From contig CAWISL010000005.1 of assembly GCA_963838795.1 (NCBI GenBank), forward strand, positions 62,001 through 126,000: a stretch of DNA of 64,000 nucleotides. Reading direction: 5' to 3'. Made by a program: the position numbers and the translations under genes. Shown here one piece after another: positions 16,420-25,349 of the stretch. The notes beneath the pieces were generated by a model. The model saw nothing but the letters and a program-made list of their open reading frames with translations. It was not told the origin of the DNA and searched no databases. Each line of letters begins with the position of its first letter. Within the stretch, counting starts at the first letter, position 1. This stretch comes from JAIBJN01 sp963838795 (GTDB taxonomy: Bacteria > Actinomycetota > Thermoleophilia > Gaiellales > Gaiellaceae).

Positions 16420-17619
16420 TTAGCTGCCCTCCAGCCGGAACAGCTCCCGGGAGGTGAACGCGGTGTCGGGGAAGTCCGAGAAGAGACCGTCGACGCCGAG
16501 CTCGTAGAAGAGCAGGTACTCGTTGACCGGGTTTCCGCCGAAATCGCTTGCAAGCCGGCGCTGCTCGTTTCGGAACGTCCACGTGTGGATCAGCAGGCCG
16601 TGGTCGTGGGCGCGCTCGACGAGATCGGTCGGCGGGAGCAGCTCGCGGTCGGTCTCGTTCACGAGACCGTCGCCGTTCGCGTCGGCGACCGTCCCGTCGG
16701 GGTTCAACGCGATCGCGCGCGAGCTGACGATGTACGGCTTCCAGGGGCCGATGCCGTCGGCGTACGTGCTGATCTCCTCGAGGCCCTCGTCGGTGGCGAA
16801 GAACCCGAACGTGCGGCTCTGGAGCACGGGATCGCCTGAGACGGTCCAGTCGTAGGGGCGGTCGAACGGCGGCGCGTAGGTGATCGTCCCGGCCGGGTCG
16901 ACGTCGTTGGCGTCCACGAGCTGGACCAGGCGCACCTTCGTCAGCCCGTCGAGGAGCTTCAAGTTGGACTGCTCGAAGGACTGGATGAAGACCGGCGCGC
17001 GGCGGTTGTTCCAGCCTTCCCGTTTCAGCACCTTCACGAGCCGCTCCTCGAGCGGAAGCCCGAGGTCGGCGTGGTAGGTCGGGTGCTTGGTCTCGGGGTA
17101 GACGCCGATCTCGCGGTCGAGCTTCTTCGACCAGCGCTTCGCCAGGTCGATGACTTCGCTGAGCGTAGGGATCTCGAAGCGGCCGTTGAACTGCTGCGGT
17201 CGCTCAGCCAGCGGCTGGACGGCACGCAGGGTCTTGATCTCGGCGAGAGTGAAGTCGGACGCGAAGAAGCCGGTCTCGGCGACCCCGTCGACCACCTTCG
17301 TCGTTTCCCGGTCGGCGAACTCGGGATGGCTCGCGACGTCGGTCGTGCTGGTGATGTTCGGCTCGTGGCGCGCGATCAGGTGCCCGTCCTTCGTGGCCAC
17401 GAGATCCGGCTCGATGTAGTCGGCGCCGAGCTTGATCGCCAGCTCGTACCCCTCCAGCGTGTGGTCGGGCAGGTACCCGGCCGCCCCGCGGTGCCCGATC
17501 ACGAGCGGAGACTGCTCGCGGGCACCCCCGCCACCGAGCGCCCACACGGCCGGGACCGCGAGGAGCACCAACCCCATCCCCACGAACGCCGTAATCCATC
17601 GTCTACGTGTGGTTGTCAT
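16420..17619 (-). CDS. Secreted glycerophosphodiester phosphodiesterase (GlpQ-like)
   Basis: 399 residues. An N-terminal hydrophobic signal (ITAFVGMGLVLLAVPAVWAL) is followed by the GDPD TIM barrel. Catalytic residues are seen in LVIGHRGAAGYLPDHTLEGY (HRG, Glu), YIEPDLVATKDGHLIARHEP (E-x-D, His) and GVYPETKHP. The Ca-dependent GlpQ subgroup has this layout and length. It hydrolyses glycerophosphodiesters to glycerol-3-phosphate plus an alcohol outside the membrane. The ATG has AGGAGG 7 nt upstream. It is a single gene; about 150 bp upstream separates it from the rhodanese fusion gene. Confidence 0.93.
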   Translation of the reverse strand: MTTTRRRWITAFVGMGLVLLAVPAVWALGGGGAREQSPLVIGHRGAAGYLPDHTLEGYELAIKLGADYIEPDLVATKDGHLIARHEPNITSTTDVASHPEFADRETTKVVDGVAETGFFASDFTLAEIKTLRAVQPLAERPQQFNGRFEIPTLSEVIDLAKRWSKKLDREIGVYPETKHPTYHADLGLPLEERLVKVLKREGWNNRRAPVFIQSFEQSNLKLLDGLTKVRLVQLVDANDVDPAGTITYAPPFDRPYDWTVSGDPVLQSRTFGFFATDEGLEEISTYADGIGPWKPYIVSSRAIALNPDGTVADANGDGLVNETDRELLPPTDLVERAHDHGLLIHTWTFRNEQRRLASDFGGNPVNEYLLFYELGVDGLFSDFPDTAFTSRELFRLEGS

Positions 17620-17768
17620 GGAGAGCCTCCTCGCCCTGTGACGTCAGCTTGCGCTGTTATCTCGGGATCCGGACCTTCAGGTGACGCTACCGAAGTTTTG
17701 ACGCCCATGTGTTCCTGTGTGGTGACTGTGCAGCAACGGAGCTGCCCGGCAGCTCTGGCAAGCGGCAG

Positions 17769-19484
17769 TTACGCCGGTGGCACCGTCAGGTTGTCGTCCG
17801 CGAGCGGCTCCGGGCGGCCCATGCCGAGCAGCTCATCCGCGGCTTCCGGCTCGGGTGCCGGGTGCACCGGCAGTCCGTCGGCCTTCCAGGCGCTGAAGCC
17901 GCCGACGAGGTCGGTGGCGCGGCGGTAGCCGAGCTCGCGCAGTGAGAGCGCCGCGAAGCTCGACGAGAATCCGTCGGCGCACATGAGGATGACCTCGCGC
18001 TCGAGGTCGCAGGCAGCCGGGTTACGAAACTCGCAGTCGGGGTCGACGCGCCATTCGAGGACCGAGCGCGGGATGTGAATTGAGCCGGGCACGACGCCTC
18101 GCTGGCGTCGGTCGTCATTCGAGCGCAGGTCGACGATCAGTGCTCCCTTGCTCAGCGCTTCATATGCTTCTTTCGCGGTGTGTCGGGGCGCGATTCGTCG
18201 GCGCGCGGCGGCGAGCAAGTCGTCGACGTTTCGCCGAGTCGCCAGGCGGTCTGCCGAGCGATCCCGCTCCACCCAGGCGGTGAAGGCGACCCACGCTCCG
18301 CTTGCCGCGGTCAGTCCGGCAACGATCGCGATCGCTATGCCATAGCCGGCAGCGTCGGCGACAAACCCGACCAGGAGCGCGCCGACGACGAATCCGAAGT
18401 CGCGCCAGAAGCGGTAGACCCCCACGACCTGGGCTCGCTCGGCGGGCTGGACCGCATCGGAGACGGCCGCGATCAACGTCGGATATACCAGAGCAGTTCC
18501 GATGCCGAGCAACACGGCGGCGGCGAGAGCGGGTGCGAAGGCACCACCGCCTGCGACAAGCAGGGCAAGCGCACCAGCCTGCGTGAACATGCCGGCGACG
18601 ATCAGAGGCTTGCGGCCGATGTGATCGGAGAGCCAGCCGGTGAGGAGCTGCCCGGCGCCCCAGACGGCTGGATAGACAGCCGCGACGATGCCGATCTGGG
18701 GCGCGCTCGCGCCGTGGGCGGCGAGGTACAGGGGCGCCAACCCCCAGGCGAGCGCGTCGTTCAGATTGTTGACCAGCCCGGCCTGCGAGCAGGCGCGGAG
18801 GGTCGGGTGGCGAAGCGTCGCTCGCTCGAATGCCGAGCGAAGGGTACGAGCGACGTGGGCGCCGTGGGCGCGCTGCTCGCGTGCGACGTGACTTGCGGTA
18901 TCGCGCACGAAGAGGATCGAGATCACTGTTCCCAGCACGGCGATCACGGCTCCCAAGCTCCACACGAGCGTGCGCGGGGCAAAGGTGGCGGCGAGCGTGC
19001 CGGTGAGAAACGCCGTCGCGGCGACGCCAAGGTAGCCCGCCGATTCGTTGAAACCGAGGGCAAGGCCACGGCGCCGCGGGCCGACGAGATCGATCTTCAT
19101 CACGACCGTCATCGACCAGGCAAGGCCTTGGTTGGCACCGAGGAAGAGGTTTGCGGCCACGATCCAGCCCCAGCTGGGCGCAAGCGCAATCATGAGTGGC
19201 ACGGGGAGCGCCAGAAGCCAGCCGATGACCAGGAGGCGCTTGCGTCCTACGTGGTCGGCCAGGCCTCCGGCGGCGAGGTTGGCGAGTGCCTTCGTGATCC
19301 CGAAAGCAACGACGAAACTGAGAATCGCGCTCTTGGACGTGAGACCGAAGTCGCTCTCGCCGACCAGGGGAAGCACGCTGCGTTCGAGCCCGACCATTGC
19401 GCCGACGAAGGCGTTGAGCGCGACGAGCAGTGAGAACTGGCCGGCGTTCGCCCGTAACCCAAGGCGAGCCGAGGCCGCGGTCAT
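17769..19484 (-). CDS. MFS transporter with a fused C-terminal rhodanese domain
   Basis: 571 residues. Residues ~10-415 form a 12-segment major facilitator with signatures GGLADHVGRKRLLVIG and GWLSDHIGRKPLIV after segments 2 and 8. After a basic linker (ATRRNVDDLLAAARRRIAPR), residues ~440-545 form a rhodanese domain: ALIVDLRSNDDRRQRGVVPG, then the active-site loop ILMCADGFSSSFAA with its catalytic cysteine, and LVGGFSAWKADGLPVHPA. Export or import coupled to sulfane-sulfur transfer is suggested. The gene overlaps the upstream metallo-beta-lactamase gene by ATGA, and a LysR gene is divergent. Confidence 0.9.
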   Translation of the reverse strand: MTAASARLGLRANAGQFSLLVALNAFVGAMVGLERSVLPLVGESDFGLTSKSAILSFVVAFGITKALANLAAGGLADHVGRKRLLVIGWLLALPVPLMIALAPSWGWIVAANLFLGANQGLAWSMTVVMKIDLVGPRRRGLALGFNESAGYLGVAATAFLTGTLAATFAPRTLVWSLGAVIAVLGTVISILFVRDTASHVAREQRAHGAHVARTLRSAFERATLRHPTLRACSQAGLVNNLNDALAWGLAPLYLAAHGASAPQIGIVAAVYPAVWGAGQLLTGWLSDHIGRKPLIVAGMFTQAGALALLVAGGGAFAPALAAAVLLGIGTALVYPTLIAAVSDAVQPAERAQVVGVYRFWRDFGFVVGALLVGFVADAAGYGIAIAIVAGLTAASGAWVAFTAWVERDRSADRLATRRNVDDLLAAARRRIAPRHTAKEAYEALSKGALIVDLRSNDDRRQRGVVPGSIHIPRSVLEWRVDPDCEFRNPAACDLEREVILMCADGFSSSFAALSLRELGYRRATDLVGGFSAWKADGLPVHPAPEPEAADELLGMGRPEPLADDNLTVPPA

Positions 19485-20236
19485 GTCCGCGACGGGATTC
19501 TTCCGCGGCGGTTGGCCTCGACGATCTCGCGCTGGTTCGCGGGGCCAGGCGGTAGGTCATCGAGCAACGCCTCGGCGAAGGCGGCCGCATCCGGATGTTC
19601 GAGGGCTGCGTTGTGGCGGCGTTCGAAGCCGATGCTCGAGAACGGATTACCCGAGAGGCCTCGGCCGCAGACCGAGCCCCCGTAGTGGCTCGGATAGACG
19701 AGAACGTGGTCGGGCAGCTCGAGCAGACGCTGGATCGACCTGTGGAGGTCTTTCGCCGCCGGCTCGGGCCGGACGCCGGCGTGGAGGTCCGGACGACCGA
19801 CGTCGCCAACGAGCAGCGAGTCGCCGGTGAATACAAGCCACGGCTCTTCCGTCCCTCGGCGCCTGTCTGCCACAAGGTAGGCGTTGTGCGCCGGTGCGTG
19901 GCCCGGTGTGGCGAGTGCTCGCACGATGGTGTTCCCGAGCTCGACGACTTCGCAATCGGCGAGTGGAACATGCTCGAAATCGACGGTCGCTCCGGCCGGC
20001 AGGTATGCCATTGCCCCGGTCGCCTCGACGAGCGCCGGGAGCCCCGAGACATGGTCTGCCTGGACATGGGTCTCGAAGACGGCGCTGATCGGGGCGCCGA
20101 GCCGCTCAGCCTCGTCGAGGTAGCCGGCGACCAGGTCGACGTGCGGGTCGAGGACTGCAAGCTGGCCGTGCGTGAGGCAGCCGAACACGTAGCTCGCGCA
20201 GGCGGTCGGAGGGAACAGGAACGGTCGCAGAACCAT
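19481..20236 (-). CDS. Metallo-beta-lactamase-fold hydrolase, persulfide dioxygenase/glyoxalase II-like
   Basis: About 251 residues from the ATG at 20236 (MVLRPFLFPPTACASYVFGC). The metal motif reads FETHVQADHVSG: His-x-Gln-x-Asp-His instead of the usual HxHxDH. Later ligands are present (ATPGHAPAHNAYLV, FTGDSLLVGDVGRPDL, YPSHYGGSVCG). The GDVGRPDL block and the link to a rhodanese are typical of ETHE1-type persulfide dioxygenases, which oxidise glutathione or other low-molecular-weight persulfides. The Gln substitution leaves metal occupancy uncertain. It is the first gene of the pair with the MFS-rhodanese protein. Confidence 0.85.
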   Translation of the reverse strand: MVLRPFLFPPTACASYVFGCLTHGQLAVLDPHVDLVAGYLDEAERLGAPISAVFETHVQADHVSGLPALVEATGAMAYLPAGATVDFEHVPLADCEVVELGNTIVRALATPGHAPAHNAYLVADRRRGTEEPWLVFTGDSLLVGDVGRPDLHAGVRPEPAAKDLHRSIQRLLELPDHVLVYPSHYGGSVCGRGLSGNPFSSIGFERRHNAALEHPDAAAFAEALLDDLPPGPANQREIVEANRRGRIPSRT

Positions 20237-20304
20237 CGCTTGCCACAAAGGTACGACTCGCCGTAGTATGGGGCAAGGCGAATCTTCCGATATCGATCAT
20301 CGTC

Positions 20305-21252
20305 GTGACCGATACATCGCTCTCGCTCCTCTGGGACACCACCCGCCTCCGCCTGCTCGTCGAGATCGAGCGGCAGGGAACCGTGTCGGCGGCCGCAAGG
20401 AGCATCGGGATTGGACAACCAAGCGCAAGCGAACACCTGCGGCTGCTCGAAGCAGCGGCAGGACAGCGACTCGTCGAGCGAAACGGACGCGGGAGCCGCC
20501 TCACCGAGGCCGGCAGCCTGCTCGCCTCTCGCGCACGGGAGGCGCTCGCAGCGCTCCAGGCAGGAGAGGAGGAGCTGGGCGCCCTCGCCGGGCTCGAGGC
20601 AGGCACGATTCACATCGGCGCCTCGACGACGCCGGGCGTCTATCTCCTGCCGGACATACTCGGGTGTTTCCGGCGCGACCATCCGAACGTCACCGTCGAG
20701 GTCGAGATCGCCTCCACGGGCGAGATGATCGAGCGCCTTCACGCTGGACGGGTGCAGCTCGCTCTCGTCGGCGAGACGCAGGTCGATGAACGAGTCGAGC
20801 TGACGCCCTTCCTCACGGACGAGATCGTCGGCATCGCCAAGCCCGGCCTGCTTCCGATCAGAGCTGGGCGGATCGAGCCGGCCGTTCTCGCCGATCAGAC
20901 CCTGCTCGTGCGCGAGGCTGGCTCGAGTACCCGGCAGACGGCGGAGCGCGCGCTGGGCGCGCTCGATTCGCGCCCGGTCCGAGTCTGGGAGCTCGATTCA
21001 GGCGAGGCAATCAAGCGCGCCGCCCGCGAAGGACTCGGCATCGCCTTCCTCTCACGCTATGCCGTCGCCGAGGAGATCGAGCGTGGCGAGCTCGCAAGCT
21101 TCCGCCTCAGAGGACGGCCGCGGATCGAGCGGCGGCTCTACGTCGCGCGGCTCTCCCGCCGACCGTTGAGTCCGAGCGAGCGGGGCTTCATCGCCACGCT
21201 CACACGGTGCTGCGCCCAGAACGCCGAGCTCGCAGCCGCCTGCGTTGGCTAG
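20305..21252 (+). CDS. LysR-family transcriptional regulator
   Basis: 315 residues from a GTG. The N-terminal winged helix is LLVEIERQGTVSAAARSIGI followed by GQPSASEHLRLLEAAAGQRL. The periplasmic-binding-like effector domain begins near residue 95 (GTIHIGASTTPGVYLLPDIL) and resembles CysB/CbbR-type regulators. It is transcribed away from the persulfide-type enzyme and rhodanese fusion. The ~70-bp gap holds the divergent promoters and the partial palindrome CGATATCG. Control of those genes is likely but inferred. Confidence 0.92.
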   Translation: MTDTSLSLLWDTTRLRLLVEIERQGTVSAAARSIGIGQPSASEHLRLLEAAAGQRLVERNGRGSRLTEAGSLLASRAREALAALQAGEEELGALAGLEAGTIHIGASTTPGVYLLPDILGCFRRDHPNVTVEVEIASTGEMIERLHAGRVQLALVGETQVDERVELTPFLTDEIVGIAKPGLLPIRAGRIEPAVLADQTLLVREAGSSTRQTAERALGALDSRPVRVWELDSGEAIKRAAREGLGIAFLSRYAVAEEIERGELASFRLRGRPRIERRLYVARLSRRPLSPSERGFIATLTRCCAQNAELAAACVG

Positions 21253-21276
21253 CTGGTCGCGAGACCGCTCCCGAGC

Positions 21277-21903
21277 ATGAGTCTCCGGTCGTTTACGGAA
21301 GTCCACCTCCCGCCTACGCCGGCCCGCGTTCTCGAGGTGGGTTGCGGCCGCGGCGACCTCGCACGTGCGATCGCCGGCTCCGGCTACGACGTGGTGGCGA
21401 TCGACCCGGACGCGCCGAGGGGTCAGCTTTTCGAGGCCGTGTCACTCGAGGAATTCGCGGCCACCGACGCCTTCGACGCTGTCGTGGCCAGTCGGGCCCT
21501 CCATCACATCCCCGATCTCCCAGGCGCCCTCGAGAAGATCGCCGGCTTACTGCGGTCGGAGGGCCGCCTGATCCTCGACGAGCACGCCTGCGACCGCCTC
21601 GACGAAAAGACGGCCCGGTGGTACTTCGCGCAACGGGCTGGCGAGCCAGGCGCCCCGCGCTCGCTCCAAGCCTGTCTCGCCGCCTGGGAGAACGACCACG
21701 CCGACCTGCACGGGTACGCGGCGATGCGCAAAGAGCTGGATCGGCTCTTCACCGAGCGCTTCTTCAGCTGGATGCCCTACTTGTACGGGGAGCTCGCCGA
21801 CATCGACGAAGAGAGGGAGCGTGCCCTCATCGAGGAGGGAGCGATCCGAGCCATGGGGTTTCGCTACGTCGGCGAAGTGGGGGTCTCCGAAGACTCACCT
21901 TGA
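21277..21903 (+). CDS. Class I SAM-dependent methyltransferase
   Basis: 208 residues. The SAM-binding motif I is ARVLEVGCGRGDLARAIAG near residue 18, followed by the acidic residue of motif II (VVAIDPDAP). The post-motif block FDAVVASRALHHIPDLPGALE is the Methyltransf_11 pattern. The C-terminal half is unlike any specific enzyme I recognise, so the acceptor is unknown. It starts 24 bp after lysR in the same direction and is convergent with the redoxin gene. Confidence 0.88.
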   Translation: MSLRSFTEVHLPPTPARVLEVGCGRGDLARAIAGSGYDVVAIDPDAPRGQLFEAVSLEEFAATDAFDAVVASRALHHIPDLPGALEKIAGLLRSEGRLILDEHACDRLDEKTARWYFAQRAGEPGAPRSLQACLAAWENDHADLHGYAAMRKELDRLFTERFFSWMPYLYGELADIDEERERALIEEGAIRAMGFRYVGEVGVSEDSP

Positions 21904-21968
21904 GCAACGGCGGATCGAGCGCGGTACGTGCGCAGTCGGAGACTGTCGTGGCCGTCGATCGGACGCGG

Positions 21969-22922
21969 CTACCCGAAAGTGAACGAGTACGCCTCGGCGC
22001 CGGGCTCGAGGAACGTGATCTCCAGCGTCCGCTCGCGAACCGTGTCGTGCTCGCGCACGAGCTGGTACATGCGACCGTAATCGAGCGTCCCGCTCCCGTC
22101 CTCGCCGACGTCGACGCCGTGTGAGGCGCCCGGAGGCTCGCCGTCGACGAGCACGCGGAAAGGAATCGGCTCGTTTCCTCCGGGAGAGAGCACGAGATGC
22201 GCGTCGCGCGCGTCGAACCGGAAGGAGATGCTTCCGCCGGCCTGGTCGAGCACGACATTCTCCCGCCCGATCGTCCACTCGCCGGCCAGGGCCCACTCGT
22301 TGAGGCTCAGGCGCTCGGGGAGCCCGTAGGCCCGTGCTTCGTTGGGCGTGTCCCCGTCCGGGGATGCGAAGCGCTCGCTGCGCCCGTAGCCGAGGTACGT
22401 CTCCGGCGTCCGCAGGTGGTCCCAGTCCGCCTCGGCCTCCACGCCGAGCCCTTCGACGGAGACGAGCTCGCGCTCGACGCCGAGCAGCTCCTGGATTACG
22501 CGCTCCGATTGCTCGTAGCGTCCCTCGCCGAAGTGCTGGTCGCGGATGATCCCCTCCCGATCGACGAAGTAGAGCGCCGGCCAGTAGTGGTTGTCGAAGG
22601 CGCTCCAGATCCCGTAGTCGTTGTCGACCGCGACCGGGTAGTCGATCTCTCGGTCCTTCGTCGCCCGGCGCACGAGCTCGATCTCGTGCTCGAACGAGAA
22701 CTCCGGCGTGTGGGCTCCGATCACGACCAGCCCGTCATCGCGGTAGGCCTGGGACCACGCGCGCACGTAGGGCTCCTGGCGCAGCCAGTTGATGCAGGTG
22801 AGCGTCCAGAAGTTCACGAGGACGACGCTGCCGCGCAGCCCGGCGGGGTCGAGTGGCTCGGAGTTGATCCACTCGGTCGCCCCGTCGAGCGGCGGCATGT
22901 GAACAGTCCCGAACAGGGTCAT
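21969..22922 (-). CDS. Redoxin/thioredoxin-like protein (DipZ C-terminal type)
   Basis: 317 residues. The thioredoxin-like half has VNFWTLTCINWLRQEPYVRAW, which is the DipZ-type active-site region but with a single cysteine (TCIN-W) rather than CxxC. VGIHTPEFxFE-like (VIGAHTPEFSFEHE) and YWPALYFVDREG also match DipZ/AhpC-TSA proteins. The second half (residues ~190-317) is the DipZ C-terminal beta domain (WTIGRENVVLDQAGGSISFRF). No membrane CcdA part is present. It may act as a thiol peroxidase or reductase using one cysteine. It lies 14 bp downstream of the epoxide hydrolase cluster in the same direction. Confidence 0.8.
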   Translation of the reverse strand: MTLFGTVHMPPLDGATEWINSEPLDPAGLRGSVVLVNFWTLTCINWLRQEPYVRAWSQAYRDDGLVVIGAHTPEFSFEHEIELVRRATKDREIDYPVAVDNDYGIWSAFDNHYWPALYFVDREGIIRDQHFGEGRYEQSERVIQELLGVERELVSVEGLGVEAEADWDHLRTPETYLGYGRSERFASPDGDTPNEARAYGLPERLSLNEWALAGEWTIGRENVVLDQAGGSISFRFDARDAHLVLSPGGNEPIPFRVLVDGEPPGASHGVDVGEDGSGTLDYGRMYQLVREHDTVRERTLEITFLEPGAEAYSFTFG

Positions 22923-22936
22923 CTAGCGACCTCCGA

Positions 22937-24133
22937 TCAACGCAGTGACCTGAACGCGGCCCGCACCTCATCGGAGAAGAGCTCAGGCTCTTCCCAGGCG
23001 GCGAAGTGCCCGCCCCTGTCGACCTCGTTGAAGTAGCTGACGTTGGGGTACGAGTTTTCGACCCAGCTGCGCGGAGTCCGCCAGATCTCGCCGGGGAACG
23101 TGGTGAACCCGACCGGGAGCGAGACGTCCGGTGGAGCCTGGCCGGCCGCGCGTGCTTGAGCCGCGGCTTGTCCGTCCTCCCAGTAGGACCGGGCCGCCGA
23201 GGCGCCGGTGCCCGTCAGCCAGTACAGCGTGATGTTGTCGACGATCGTGTCCCGGGTGAGATTGCCGGCGGGCTCGCCGTCGAGGAAAGCGTGGGAGATC
23301 TTGTAGTAGCTGTCCGTGTCGTGGTCGAGCAGCCAGGCGGCCAGGGCGACGGGTGAATCCAGCAGGGCGTAGCCGATCGTCTGCGGCCGCGTGGCCATCT
23401 CCAGGAAGTAGCCGAACCCGCTCGCCCTGAATGTGGCGATCGCCTCGGCCGCCGCGCGTTCCTCATCGGATTCCTCCGGCTGAGGGCCGGCCAGCACCGT
23501 CACGAGCAGGTTCGTGTGGATGCCGAGCAGCCCTTTGGGTGCCTGCCGTCCCATCGCGTCGGTGACGGCGGCGCCCACGTCGCCGCCCTGGGCGACGTAG
23601 CGCGTGTAGCCGAGGCGGTTCATCAGCTCCGCCCAGGCCTGCGCGACGCGGCCGACGTTCCAGCCGAGCTCGGCCGGCTCGCCGGAGAAGCCGTAGCCGG
23701 GCAGCGACGGCAGCACGAGGTCGAACGCGTCCTCGGCGGCCCCTCCGTGCGCGGTTGGGTCCGTGAGCGGTCCGACGGTCTCGAGCAGCTCGATGACCGA
23801 GCCGGGCCAACCGTGCGTCATGACCAGCGGCAACGCGTTCTCGTGCCGCGACTTCACATGGATGAAGTGGATGTCCACCCCGTCGATCTGGGTCGTGAAC
23901 TGCGGCAACGCGTTCAGCCGCGCCTCCACGCGCCCGAAGTCGTACTCGTTCGCCCAATAGTCCGCGAGCGCCCGTGTCGTCGCCAGCTGGACGCCCTGCG
24001 ACCGATCCGGGACGAGCTCCTTGCTCGGCCAGCGCGTCGCCGCGATGCGCCGGCGGAGGTCGTCGATCTGCTCCTCTGGAATCTCGACGTGAAAGGGCTT
24101 GATCTCGGTTGCGGTGTCGACGGTGCTGCTCAT
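22937..24133 (-). CDS. Epoxide hydrolase, microsomal (EHN) type, copy 1, intact
   Basis: 398 residues. The N-terminal EHN domain (EIKPFHVEIPEEQIDDLRRR, TRWP) is followed by an alpha/beta hydrolase core: oxyanion motif HGWPGS, nucleophile Asp in VAQGGDVGAAVTD, and base His in GGHFAAWEEPE near the end. The family opens epoxides to diols through an Asp-ester. The ATG at 24133 overlaps the stop of copy 2 by ATGA. Copies 1 and 2 are direct repeats: over about 145 bp near their 5' ends I count only two or so differences, so the duplication is recent. Confidence 0.93.
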   Translation of the reverse strand: MSSTVDTATEIKPFHVEIPEEQIDDLRRRIAATRWPSKELVPDRSQGVQLATTRALADYWANEYDFGRVEARLNALPQFTTQIDGVDIHFIHVKSRHENALPLVMTHGWPGSVIELLETVGPLTDPTAHGGAAEDAFDLVLPSLPGYGFSGEPAELGWNVGRVAQAWAELMNRLGYTRYVAQGGDVGAAVTDAMGRQAPKGLLGIHTNLLVTVLAGPQPEESDEERAAAEAIATFRASGFGYFLEMATRPQTIGYALLDSPVALAAWLLDHDTDSYYKISHAFLDGEPAGNLTRDTIVDNITLYWLTGTGASAARSYWEDGQAAAQARAAGQAPPDVSLPVGFTTFPGEIWRTPRSWVENSYPNVSYFNEVDRGGHFAAWEEPELFSDEVRAAFRSLR

Positions 24134-25349
24134 GCTGAGCCTCCATTCGTTCTCAGTGACCTGAAGGCGGCCCGCACCTCGTCGGAGAAGAGCTCCGGCT
24201 CTTCCCAGGCCGCGAAGTGGCCGCCCCTGTCGACCTCGTTGAAGTAGGCGAGGCCGGGGAAGACCACCTCGACCCAGCTGCGCGGGGCAGGGAAGACCTC
24301 GCCGGGGAAGTTCGTGTAGGCGACCGGAACCGCGACCGGCGGCGGGGCCTGGCCGGCCGCACCGGCTGCGGCCTGGGCCCGTCCGAACTCCCAGTACCAC
24401 CGGGCGGCCGAGGCGCCGGTGCCCGTCAGCCAGTACAGCGTGATGTCGTCGACGATGTTGTCCCGGGTGAGGTTGCCCGCGGGCTCGCCGTCGACGAACG
24501 CGGGGGAGATCTTGTAGTAGCTGTCCGTGTCGTGGTCGAGCATCCAGGCCGCCAGGGCGACGGGTGAATCCAGCAGGGCGTAGCCGATCGTCTGCGGCCG
24601 GGTGGACTGCTCCAGGACGATGGCGAAGCCATCCGTCAAGAACGTGTTGAGCGCGTCGTGCGCCGCCCGTTCCTGCTCGGACTCCGCCGGCAGTTGGTCC
24701 TCGAGAGCGACCGCCGCGGTGAGCACGTTGAGGTGGATGCCGAGCAGCCCCTCGGGCGCTTGGCGGCCCATCGAGTCGGTGACGTAGGCGCCCACGTCGC
24801 CCCCCTGGGCGACGTAGCGCGTGTAGCCGAGGCGGTCCATGAGCTCCGCCCACGCGCGTGCGATGCGGTCGGCGTCCCAGCCGAGCTCGGTCGGCTCGCC
24901 GGAGAAGCCGTAGCCGGGCAGCGACGGCAGCACGAGGTCGAACGCGTCCTCGGCGTGCCCCTCCGTGCGCGGTTGGGTCCGTGAGCGGGCCGACGGTCTC
25001 GAGCAGCTCGATGACCGAGCCGGGCCAACCGTGCGTCATGACCAGCGGCAACGCGTTCTCGTGCTGCGACTTCACATGGATGAAGTGGATGTCCACCCCG
25101 TCGATCTGGGTCGTGAACTGCGGCAGCGCGTTCAGCCGCGCCTCCACGCGCCCGAAGTCGTACTCGTTCGCCCAGTAGTCCGCGAGCGCCCGTGTCGTCG
25201 CCAGCTGGACGCCCTGCGACCGATCCGGGACGAGCTCCTTGCTGGGCCAGCGCGTCGCCGCGATGCGCCGGCGGAGGTCGTCGATCTGCTCCTCTGGAAT
25301 CTCGAGCGTGGAAGGGCCGGATCTCGGTTGCAGTCTCGGTGCTACTCAT
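24130..25349 (-). pseudogene. Epoxide hydrolase copy 2, two frameshifts
   Basis: Read from the ATG at 25349, the protein begins like copy 1 (MSSTETATEIRPFHA). Alignment with copy 1 shows one extra base near 25306 and one near 24956, so three frames are needed to follow the whole 400-codon gene. The C-terminal 267 residues (from LPSLPGYGFSGEP to FRSLR) are intact in one frame, with nucleophile and His motifs conserved. Without the indels it would be a complete enzyme. It is either a very recent pseudogene or carries sequencing errors. Confidence 0.8.

Noticed and set aside
18160..20742. 860-codon minus-strand frame across the MFS-rhodanese, MBL and LysR genes
   Set aside because: Arginine- and serine-rich shadow translation with no domain; it conflicts with three well-supported genes.
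22937..25147. A 736-codon open frame spanning two epoxide hydrolase copies
   Set aside because: The first part is copy 2 read through an indel into the wrong frame, joined to the intact copy 1. It is not a natural fusion protein.
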